Positions 24,988 through 32,725 of a stretch of 64,000 nucleotides of DNA are shown here, one piece after another. The notes under the pieces were generated by a model. That model saw only the letters and a program-made list of their open reading frames with translations. It was not told the origin of the DNA and searched no databases. Source of the stretch: Prevotella sp. E9-3 (GTDB lineage: Bacteria > Bacteroidota > Bacteroidia > Bacteroidales > Bacteroidaceae); assembly GCF_022024015.1 (NCBI RefSeq), contig NZ_CP091786.1, positions 930,001 to 994,000 of the forward strand, read 5' to 3'. Position 1 is the stretch's first letter, and every line of letters starts with the position of its first letter. A program made the position numbers and the translations under genes.

Positions 24988-27900
24988 ATGGTGAAAGATT
25001 TTTTGTATATAATACGATTACTCAGGCTAAACTTGTTGGTGGCCTTTTCCTTCTTGTGTATATTCCCTTCAGTGGCCTCGGAATTTCAATTCAAGAATTA
25101 TGACACCAGTGTAGGATTGTCGCAGAACTCTGTTCTTGCCATCGCTCAAGACAATATGGGCTTTATGTGGTTTGGAACACGTGATGGATTGAACCGTTTT
25201 GATGGAAAATCATTCAAGATTTATCGTAAGAGTACGGATCGTCATGGATTGGGCAGTAATCGTATTTCCTGTATCTATGAGAGTCCAAATAATGAACTGT
25301 GGATAGGAACAGAGCGTGGGGTGTTCATCTATTCTCCATATAGCGATTCGTTTCGCCATTTCGACCTAAAGGCCGACGATGGAGTAGAAGTGACTGCTTT
25401 GACTACGGTGATAACCGGCGACGGACAGCGCATCTTCATTGGTAGTACCAGTCAGGGAGTCTTTATCTACGATATAGAGAAAAAGAAATTGGAACACCAC
25501 TTGGTGAACGGAGCCCTCTCGGTATCGGGAATCTATGTAGATAGCAATAAAACCCTCTGGCTGGCCTTTTACAATAGTGGTCTGTGCTACACGCGTAATG
25601 ATTTCAAGACCATTGTTGATTTCACGGATGAAAACGGTCGTAAGATTCTTGATGGAGAAACTGTTACCGGAATGGAGTTCTCAGACGCTGATAATATCTA
25701 TCTGTGTTCGTCGGCCTCGGGACTGATGGAATTGAACATCAATACAAGAAAACTTACACCACTCATTGCTTCGGCTAAAGGTAAAGATCTGTATGCACAT
25801 CACCTCATCAAGAGCGACAATAAACTGATGATGGCTACAGAGAATGGACTCTTTACTTATGATATCAGTACCCGGACTTCAAGGCACTATCGCTACGAAT
25901 CGACCAATCCTTTTGCGCTGACAGATAATTCACTTCAGACTGTCTATCGCGATAAAGACGGCGGTATATGGGTAGGTTCGTTCTTTGGCGGCGTGAGCTA
26001 TGCGCCAAGAATGTCTTACGCTTTCAGTAATTATATACCAAGAATAGATGTGACTGGTTCTTTGCCTGGTCGTCGTGTCAGTAAGTTGGCTGAAGGAAAG
26101 GACGGACGTATCTGGGTTGGTACTGAGGATGGAGGTCTTAGCTATTATTCTCCGCAAACAGGTCGTTTCCATTTTGTAGAAACAAGTTCCGCTTTTTCTA
26201 ACGTGCAGAGTCTTTGCGTGAAAGGGGAACAAATCTGGGTGGGCACATTTGCCAATGGTCTGAAAGTAGTAGATGCCAGTACCGGAAAACTTTTGCACAG
26301 TTATGGCGCAAGTCTTGCGCCCGGTCATCTGCACGATGATATTATCTTCTCGTTGTATGCTACGCGTAACGGACATATTTATATTGGCACATTAGGCGGT
26401 CTCTATACTTATCATGCCGAGGATGACAGTTTTGAGTTCTATGAAGAATTGCCCAAGCATGAAGTATATGATATAATGGAAGACCGTCATGGCAATTTAT
26501 GGGTTGCCATCTATGATCATGGCGTATATATGCGTCCTGTAAGAAGTACGAAATGGCAATGTTTCAGTACTGTCAACTCAACCCTCGTTGACAACAATGT
26601 GGTGAGCCTGTTCGAAAACTCACTTGGACAAATATGGGTGGCTACCGATGGAAGCGGAGTAAGTTGTTACAACCCTTCAAAGCAAAGTTTTGAAAAAGTA
26701 CCTATCCCCAGTAACCAGCCCAAACGAGTTGTGCTGGCTATGACCGAGGACAACGAGGGGCTGATGTGGCTGACTACCAATGAAGGTCTGATGTGTTATA
26801 ATCCGGAGAATTCTGCTACACGTTTGTTTACAACCGCCAATGGGTTGATGGACAATAACTTTAGCTATAATTCGGCCCTTTGTAGCAGTAATGGACGTAT
26901 CTATCTGGGATGTCAGACAGGGCTGGTGGCTTTCTCACCAGAAAGTTTTCTTGGCGTTACGGCAGCTCCTGTGGTAGTGGCCACTGAACTGGTGATACAA
27001 GGTAGGACGGTTGATCATTTCTCTGAAGATTCTCCGTTGGCACAGAGTATCACTACAACCAAAGAACTAATCCTTAATCATCAGCAAAACTCGTTTGCCC
27101 TGAAGATGGCCATTCTTTCGTATCGTGATGCCCAGATGAGACAAATCAGTTATATGCTTGAAGGCTTTGACCACGAGTGGCAGTCACTGTACAGTGACAA
27201 CTATGTTCGCTACACCAACCTTCCCGCCGGACATTATGTACTTCATGTACAGGATATTACCGAGTCTGGAAAAATAGCAGAACCCTATACACTCGTTATC
27301 ACGGTGCTCAGTCCCTGGTATCAGCGTTGGTGGGCATGGTTGAGCTATCTGTTGATCATATCGGGCATCATTTATTTCTTGTATCGTTACTGGACCGAGC
27401 GGGCTCGTATGAGTCGGCGGTTGGCAATGGAGAAGTTTGAACATGAGAAAGAACAGGAACTCTATCAGAGCAAGATAAACTTCTTTACCAATGTGGCACA
27501 TGAAATTCGTACGCCTCTCACACTGATAAAAGGTCCCTTGACGGATATCCTGCAAAAGGATATTGAGGATGATGATGAACGTGAAAATCTGAACATCATG
27601 GATCAGAACGTGACGCGGTTACTGAATCTTACCAACCAGTTGTTGGATTTTAGAAAGACAGAGCGCAACGGACTGAAACTGAATTTCGAATCGTGCAACG
27701 TCGCTCAATTGGTGAAGGATGTGTATGTACGTTTCAGACCTCTTATGCAGAATAAAGGAATTGACGATACGATGAAACTTCCTTTAGAGCCTCTTCAGGC
27801 TCATGTGGATCGTGAAGCAGTAACTAAGATAGTGAGCAATTTGCTGACAAATGCGACAAAATACTGTGACCACTTTGTTGAACTTACATTGGAACGAATT

Positions 27901-28971
27901 GCTGACACGATTGTCTTGACAGTTCGAAACGATGGACCGGTCATAGACCGCGAGATACGTAAACGTATTTTTACACCGTTCTATCGCTCGGAGTCAGCAC
28001 AGTCGCAGTTGGGTACAGGTATCGGACTGGCACTTGCCCGTTCGTTAGCGGAATTGCATAGCGGAACCCTCGATATTGTTGATGATCCCAACTTGAATGT
28101 GTTCCAGCTTACACTGCCTATCGAACAACAACAAACCCTTCTGCATGGGTTGGATGCCGATGCTGTCGAAGAAAAGGATCAGGAAACATCTGTCGACGAT
28201 GTTGTTTCGCAAGAACAAAACACCGTGCTGATTGTCGAAGATAATCCACAGATGCAGAGTTATGAGAAGAACCATTTGAGTCGGCATTATCATGTGCTGA
28301 CAGCCGATAACGGCGAAGATGCTTTGAAGGTGTTGACCGAACATGAAGTGGATGTCATCGTTTCCGATGTAATGATGGAAGGAATGGATGGATTCGCACT
28401 CTGTCGTAGTGTAAAGGAAAATGTTGATTTCAGTCACATACCCGTCATACTTCTAACAGCTCTTACGCTCGATTCTGCCAAAGTGAAAGGAATGGAGAGC
28501 GGAGCCGACAGCTATATTGAAAAGCCGTTCTCAATGGATTATCTACTGAGTGTGATTCAAAATCTGTTACGCTCTCGCCAGACTGCCAAACATGCTTATG
28601 CCACATCGCCTTTCCTTCAACAGGAAACTGTGTCTATTTCAAAGGCCGATGAAGAACTGATGCATCGTTTGGAGAAAGTGATGGCTGAACATTTGACAGA
28701 TAGTGATTTCGATATTTCGCAGATGGCTGCTGAGATGTGTATGAGCCGAACCAATCTGAACAGAAAAATCAGAGGAATGTTCGACCTTACACCTAATAAT
28801 TATATTAAGGTGGAACGATTGAAAAGAGCAGCCCAGTTGTTGAAGCAGGGCGACTGCAAAGTGAATGAAGTGTGCTATATGGTAGGCTTCAGCTCACCAA
28901 GCTACTTCACTCAATGCTTCCAAAAGCAGTTCGGACTGTTGCCAAAAGACTTTATTCTGCAAAATCAGTAA
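24988..28971 (+). CDS. Hybrid two-component system regulator (HTCS) of the polysaccharide locus
   Basis: 1327 residues from the ATG at 24988, which leads a signal-anchor; the frame upstream overlaps the promoter box. Order: periplasmic two-bladed propeller sensor (about 30-730, repeats of the GxIWVGT type), Y_Y_Y domain, transmembrane helix (WLSYLLIISGIIYFLYRYW, near 790), histidine kinase (FFTNVAHEIRTPLTLI, His near 837; N-box LLTNATKYC; GTGIGLALARS), receiver domain (VLIVEDNPQMQ near 1080, phospho-acceptor Asp in VIVSDVMMEGMDG near 1127, Lys in YIEKPFS) and AraC DNA-binding domain (1217-1327). All catalytic residues are present. Such proteins bind a glycan breakdown product in the periplasm and switch on the adjacent Sus-type locus. 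The genes downstream to 56.7 kb, and perhaps the PL11 gene, are the likely regulon. Confidence 0.95.
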   Translation: MVKDFLYIIRLLRLNLLVAFSFLCIFPSVASEFQFKNYDTSVGLSQNSVLAIAQDNMGFMWFGTRDGLNRFDGKSFKIYRKSTDRHGLGSNRISCIYESPNNELWIGTERGVFIYSPYSDSFRHFDLKADDGVEVTALTTVITGDGQRIFIGSTSQGVFIYDIEKKKLEHHLVNGALSVSGIYVDSNKTLWLAFYNSGLCYTRNDFKTIVDFTDENGRKILDGETVTGMEFSDADNIYLCSSASGLMELNINTRKLTPLIASAKGKDLYAHHLIKSDNKLMMATENGLFTYDISTRTSRHYRYESTNPFALTDNSLQTVYRDKDGGIWVGSFFGGVSYAPRMSYAFSNYIPRIDVTGSLPGRRVSKLAEGKDGRIWVGTEDGGLSYYSPQTGRFHFVETSSAFSNVQSLCVKGEQIWVGTFANGLKVVDASTGKLLHSYGASLAPGHLHDDIIFSLYATRNGHIYIGTLGGLYTYHAEDDSFEFYEELPKHEVYDIMEDRHGNLWVAIYDHGVYMRPVRSTKWQCFSTVNSTLVDNNVVSLFENSLGQIWVATDGSGVSCYNPSKQSFEKVPIPSNQPKRVVLAMTEDNEGLMWLTTNEGLMCYNPENSATRLFTTANGLMDNNFSYNSALCSSNGRIYLGCQTGLVAFSPESFLGVTAAPVVVATELVIQGRTVDHFSEDSPLAQSITTTKELILNHQQNSFALKMAILSYRDAQMRQISYMLEGFDHEWQSLYSDNYVRYTNLPAGHYVLHVQDITESGKIAEPYTLVITVLSPWYQRWWAWLSYLLIISGIIYFLYRYWTERARMSRRLAMEKFEHEKEQELYQSKINFFTNVAHEIRTPLTLIKGPLTDILQKDIEDDDERENLNIMDQNVTRLLNLTNQLLDFRKTERNGLKLNFESCNVAQLVKDVYVRFRPLMQNKGIDDTMKLPLEPLQAHVDREAVTKIVSNLLTNATKYCDHFVELTLERIADTIVLTVRNDGPVIDREIRKRIFTPFYRSESAQSQLGTGIGLALARSLAELHSGTLDIVDDPNLNVFQLTLPIEQQQTLLHGLDADAVEEKDQETSVDDVVSQEQNTVLIVEDNPQMQSYEKNHLSRHYHVLTADNGEDALKVLTEHEVDVIVSDVMMEGMDGFALCRSVKENVDFSHIPVILLTALTLDSAKVKGMESGADSYIEKPFSMDYLLSVIQNLLRSRQTAKHAYATSPFLQQETVSISKADEELMHRLEKVMAEHLTDSDFDISQMAAEMCMSRTNLNRKIRGMFDLTPNNYIKVERLKRAAQLLKQGDCKVNEVCYMVGFSSPSYFTQCFQKQFGLLPKDFILQNQ

Positions 28972-29032
28972 CGTTGGCTCATTTTTTATGCTTTTGTGTT
29001 CGAAATTTATATTCCCAAAATGTCGTTGTAAG

Positions 29033-29040
29033 TAAATTTG
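29033..29040 (+). promoter_or_regulatory. Putative promoter of the secreted-protein gene at 29087
   Basis: TAAATTTG, an exact TAnnTTTG match, 47 bp upstream of the start codon. No good -33 box at the expected distance. Confidence 0.55.
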
Positions 29041-29086
29041 CATCGTTAAAACCTAATTTTTTTCTCTAACTTAAACAATTAAAATT

Positions 29087-29824
29087 ATGTTGAAAATTTA
29101 CTTTAATCAAATGGGAAGACTGCTGGCAATGCTAGTAGTATGTATGATGGCTGTAAGTGCATCTGCTACTCCGTTCAAGAACATTCATGTTCAGCTCAAT
29201 GCAAATGAATCTGGACGTGGAAAAGTTTACATCCGGACAGAGGATCCTTCGAACCAGCAGACCCGTAAGTCTGAGAGTGTCACTTTGAAAGCTACAATTG
29301 GTGAAAATGGTAAAGACTTGGCTCGTGAAGAGGGCGATCCTCTGCTTGGTCTTTACATGATTTGGCTCTATGGTGAACCTGAGGATGGTTTTGAACTTGC
29401 TGGCTTCAGTCTGGTCAAGAAAAATGATGGCGAATATACAAAGGCTGATTTGATCGCTTCTACATATACGGATAATGGAAACTTTGATGATCCTTATACT
29501 GCAGAGAAAGTTGATGAAGGGTATGAGTTTATCTTCAATGCAAACTGTCCGCGTGAGGTAGATGCAGACTCAAATAATTTTGCTAATGCTGATGAAGCTC
29601 GTGAAGCAGCTCGTGCTTTGGATAACTGGAATGAAGAGCCTGACCATGTGATTTATGCGGTATTTGTACCTAAAGGAACTGTACTACCAGATGGCGACTC
29701 AGAAGGCGTGGAATCAGTAAAGGCTTCTGATAAGCAACAACAGGCTTACACTTTGCTTGGTACTAAGGCATCATCTGCCCAGAAAGGAATTGTGATTGTT
29801 AATGGTAAAAAAGTTGTTAGATAG
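29087..29824 (+). CDS. Secreted protein of unknown function, short form, with C-terminal tail
   Basis: 245 residues with a signal peptide (LLAMLVVCMMAVSASA, cleavage after SASA likely); an internal ATG at 29111 is an alternative start. The mature N-terminus FKNIHVQLNANESGRGKVYI and the later stretches GEPEDGFELAGFSL and HVIYAVFVPKG are shared with the next gene, so the two are paralogues with one common domain. The middle is acidic. The C-terminus (YTLLGTKASSAQKGIVIVNG then KKVVR) is the short sorting-like tail found on other exported proteins in the window. No enzymatic motif is visible. It sits directly behind the HTCS gene, with its own promoter and terminator. Role unknown; a surface or secreted binding protein is a guess. 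Confidence 0.8.
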   Translation: MLKIYFNQMGRLLAMLVVCMMAVSASATPFKNIHVQLNANESGRGKVYIRTEDPSNQQTRKSESVTLKATIGENGKDLAREEGDPLLGLYMIWLYGEPEDGFELAGFSLVKKNDGEYTKADLIASTYTDNGNFDDPYTAEKVDEGYEFIFNANCPREVDADSNNFANADEAREAARALDNWNEEPDHVIYAVFVPKGTVLPDGDSEGVESVKASDKQQQAYTLLGTKASSAQKGIVIVNGKKVVR

Positions 29825-29842
29825 TAGTAAGTAGTAATTGGT

Positions 29843-29886
29843 GACAAAAGCGCCTGTCGCAGTTTCTACGTTCAGGCGTTTTTGTC
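29843..29886 (+). terminator. Intrinsic terminator
   Basis: A 14-bp stem (29843-29856 with 29873-29886, one G-U pair) and a 16-nt loop, followed by TTTT. It lies 18 bp after the stop of the gene at 29087. Confidence 0.85.
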
Positions 29887-29961
29887 TTTTTAAAATGATA
29901 ATGCTAACCATTGAATATTTGTCAATCAAAAATATTAACTTTAAGACTAATTTTTGCCTAT

Positions 29962-31260
29962 ATGAAAAGTAATAATACTATTATCAGACTATTGTTTGCA
30001 TTTGTGATTTGTTTGTTTTCCATTGGTGTACAGGCAGATGCTTATTACAAAAATTTTAATGTAAAACTGGGTGCAACGCCCACCGGATGTGGAAAAGTAT
30101 ATATAAGCTATACTGTTGACAATAATGAAACCAAGGAAACTGACCATGATGCAGAATCTGTGGATGCGAATATCACGGTAAGTAGTGGCTCGGGATATCA
30201 TTGTAAGTTATACGCAGAACCTAATTCGGGCTGGGAGCTCGCAGGCTTTGTAACTGAACTGAAAGAGTCGTATGAAGATGCAGACTTCTTATTGAATGAA
30301 GATGGTTCAGACCTATTGCTCTCAGGAGGCTCTGTATTGCTTGGAGAAAATGAAACAACAGATTATGACGGAACAGGTGATAAAGGGTATAGTGATGCTC
30401 AAGGAAAAGGGTGGACAAATGCTCCCGTTAAACAGTACTATGCTGTCTTTAAAAAGCAGGATACCTCCGTTAATAATGTAACTGTTAATTATTATCACCC
30501 ATTTTTAAGTGGCGAACAGGATGCAAGCTTTGGTACCTTTACAAATGAGAGTATAAACGATGGCTCTCAAGTACGGCTAACAGCAATTCCTTCGTACGGC
30601 ATGCGTTTCGTTGCCTGGCATAATGCTGATGGATCTGTCGCTTCATCTGATTTGGTGATTGAAGTGAATAATGTCAAATCTAAGTATAGCGCCGAGTTTG
30701 ATCTTCTTCCTCTTACTCTTCCAGCTGAACTTTGTACTTATAGTGCCACTACGCAAGTACGTTTGGACAATTGGAATAATGAGGAACTGAAAGGCTACAA
30801 AGTGACAGCTGTTGGAAATACTTTGAGCCTCAAACAAGTGCAGCATGTAGGGGCCGATGAAGGCGTTATCCTTCAAGGAGAGGCCAACCAAACTTATGAG
30901 ATGACTTATCAAGGTCTGTTCCTTAACGAGGATAATAGTGACAACTTGCTGAAAAGTACTGCTAACGGTCCTGTTGAGGCTAATGGAAAAATCTATGTAC
31001 TGGCCAATGGTAATAATGGAATCGGATTCTATCGTCTGAAAGATGGAGAGTCTGTCTCTAGGGGTAAGGCTTATTTGGAATTGGACGACGATGCTCGTGG
31101 CTTTATCGGTTTTGATGATGATGAGATTGTCACCTCAATCGTCAGTGTGAGCAAGAATGCTCAGACGGAATCTAGTATCTATAATTTGGCAGGTCAACTT
31201 GTTAACGATGCTTATAAAGGTATTGTAATCAAGAATGGTCGTAAGGTGATTCGCAGATAA
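29962..31260 (+). CDS. Secreted protein of unknown function, long form, with C-terminal tail
   Basis: 432 residues from the ATG at 29962, which begins a signal peptide (IIRLLFAFVICLFSIGVQA); 17 upstream in-frame codons are rejected. Residues 25-165 repeat the domain of the preceding gene (YKNFNVKLGATPTGCGKVYI; EPNSGWELAGF; YYAVFKKQ). It adds a second beta-rich module with a GMRFVAWHNADGS stretch, as in Listeria-Bacteroides-type repeats, and a further beta domain. The end (IYNLAGQLVNDAYKGIVIKN then GRKVIRR) is again the sorting-like tail. No catalytic motif recognised. A TAACTTTA box at 29936-29943 (one mismatch) could be a promoter. The small ORF at 31273 follows after 12 bp. Confidence 0.8.
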   Translation: MKSNNTIIRLLFAFVICLFSIGVQADAYYKNFNVKLGATPTGCGKVYISYTVDNNETKETDHDAESVDANITVSSGSGYHCKLYAEPNSGWELAGFVTELKESYEDADFLLNEDGSDLLLSGGSVLLGENETTDYDGTGDKGYSDAQGKGWTNAPVKQYYAVFKKQDTSVNNVTVNYYHPFLSGEQDASFGTFTNESINDGSQVRLTAIPSYGMRFVAWHNADGSVASSDLVIEVNNVKSKYSAEFDLLPLTLPAELCTYSATTQVRLDNWNNEELKGYKVTAVGNTLSLKQVQHVGADEGVILQGEANQTYEMTYQGLFLNEDNSDNLLKSTANGPVEANGKIYVLANGNNGIGFYRLKDGESVSRGKAYLELDDDARGFIGFDDDEIVTSIVSVSKNAQTESSIYNLAGQLVNDAYKGIVIKNGRKVIRR

Positions 31261-31272
31261 AAGATTTTTGTT

Positions 31273-31449
31273 ATGAGAAATAATTATTTGTCACCAGATA
31301 TAGTCCTGTACAAAATGTCTGCGCAGAATATGATGATGAGCAGTACGCTGGAGATTGCAGTCTTTAATGACCCTTCCGATGAAGAAGTTGACGGCTCACA
31401 GGTTTTGGCCCGACCCAACAGTTTTGAGTGGGATGATGAGGAAATGTAA
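31273..31449 (+). CDS. Small acidic protein, 58 residues
   Basis: ATG at 31273, TAA at 31447-31449. The sequence begins MRNNYLSPDIVLYKMSAQNM, has a MMMSST segment at about 20-25 and ends in the acidic SFEWDDEEM. The layout (basic start with YxxP, a hydrophobic heptad-like stretch, a methionine-rich turn, an acidic aromatic end) resembles small hypothetical proteins that are common in Prevotella and Bacteroides genomes, but I know no function. No signal peptide. It overlaps the next gene by 14 bp and follows the previous one by 12 bp, so it is probably translated as part of that transcript. Confidence 0.65.
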   Translation: MRNNYLSPDIVLYKMSAQNMMMSSTLEIAVFNDPSDEEVDGSQVLARPNSFEWDDEEM

Positions 31450-32725
31450 AAACATAATACTATACTTAGCCTGTGCGCTGACAGTCTTTTGGCTGTCGGC
31501 CATGGGCGCTTTTGCACAACAGCAGAACGATACGGTTGATGATGCTCAGCAACAGAATGATATGGTTGATGATGCTCAGCAACAGAATGATATGGTTGAT
31601 GAAGATGGACTGGCCACTGATATCACCGTTTCTTTACTCAGTGTTGCGCCCGGCTATACCGTCTATACGGCACATGGGCATTGCGCGTTACGCCTTCAGT
31701 GTCCATCGGCAGGGCTTGACTATTCTTTTACTTACGGACTTGACGATACTGTTGAAAATCGGTTGGCCTTTTTCACAGGGGAAGCCAAAGGAGAGTACTC
31801 GGCCGTCCAAACACATGATTATCTGCAGGAGTATGCCAATGAGGGTCGTCGGGTAGTAGAATATGAACTGAACCTCAATCTCTATCAGAAAAGACGCTTG
31901 TGGGAATTACTCGACAACGAAGTTTCTTACGGTTCCGTTCGCCCTTATAATTATCTTACCACCAATTGTTCAAGTATGTGTGCCTTTGCTGTAAAACGTG
32001 CTTTGCAAGGTGAAGCAAAAATGGTTTATGGTTCGGCATCGCCTATTCTGAACGGTACATATCGCGATTTTGTTCATGTTATTTCACGGCATCGCCCCTG
32101 GGTTGATTTCTTTTGGAATAGCTTGCTTGGATCTGAGGGAGATAAGGTAGGACAGAATGGTGAAAAGTATTCTCCCTCATTGCTTGTCGAGACTTGGAAG
32201 CATGCTTCTATCGTTGATAAATTTGGCAGTCGCAGGCCATTATTGATTGATAGTAATGGCAGTGAGCTGATAAGTGGTGATGACGGGCAGCATACCTCGT
32301 GGTTCACACCAACTATTTGTTTTGCCCTTCTTCTCCTTTTGGTGATACTTCTAAGTGTGGCTGAACATACAGGTCATCTGCATAAACTGGCTTTTACGGT
32401 CGATGCCACATTGATGTTGTTGCTCACGGTGATAGGTATGGCTCTTTGCTATATGACCTTGTTCTCATCGCTTGATGGCTCTTCAGGAAACTGGTATGCA
32501 CTTGTGTTTAATCCACTTCCTTTGTTGGCTTGGCTCCTGTTTCGCAAGAATAAGAGATATGTCTATTTTTACCTGTTCTATTTCTCTTTCTTGCTTGTAT
32601 TTATCATGTTTACCCCTTTCGTGGCTCAGATAGATATGCCTCATAGTTTAATGATAAGCATGCTGGCTGTTCGCTGCCTGTCAAATGCGTGGAGGATGAA
32701 ATATAAAACGGATAACAGTAAATGA
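31436..32725 (+). CDS. DUF4105-type (Lnb N-terminal periplasmic domain) membrane protein
   Basis: 429 residues from the ATG at 31436 (M-R-K-C-K, followed by a signal peptide ending near AFAQ); the upstream frame overlaps the small ORF. Residues 27-56 are three tandem copies of a 10-residue repeat (AQQQNDMVDD type). The periplasmic domain has the family's conserved His in YTAHGHCALR, and the Cys in YNYLTTNCSSMCAF, a pattern suggestive of a thiol hydrolase fold. About four transmembrane helices make up the C-terminal third (TPTICFALLLLLVILLSV and following). It overlaps the GH38-like gene by 4 bp (ATGA), so the two are translationally coupled. A role in processing or anchoring of the neighbouring enzymes is speculation. 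Confidence 0.8.
   Translation: MRKCKNIILYLACALTVFWLSAMGAFAQQQNDTVDDAQQQNDMVDDAQQQNDMVDEDGLATDITVSLLSVAPGYTVYTAHGHCALRLQCPSAGLDYSFTYGLDDTVENRLAFFTGEAKGEYSAVQTHDYLQEYANEGRRVVEYELNLNLYQKRRLWELLDNEVSYGSVRPYNYLTTNCSSMCAFAVKRALQGEAKMVYGSASPILNGTYRDFVHVISRHRPWVDFFWNSLLGSEGDKVGQNGEKYSPSLLVETWKHASIVDKFGSRRPLLIDSNGSELISGDDGQHTSWFTPTICFALLLLLVILLSVAEHTGHLHKLAFTVDATLMLLLTVIGMALCYMTLFSSLDGSSGNWYALVFNPLPLLAWLLFRKNKRYVYFYLFYFSFLLVFIMFTPFVAQIDMPHSLMISMLAVRCLSNAWRMKYKTDNSK
31511..31600 (+). repeat. Three 30-bp tandem repeats inside the DUF4105-type gene
   Basis: Units 31541-31570 and 31571-31600 are identical; 31511-31540 is a degenerate copy. They encode a 10-residue AQQQNDxVDD repeat just after the signal peptide. 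Identical units in frame make copy-number variation by slippage likely. Confidence 0.9.
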
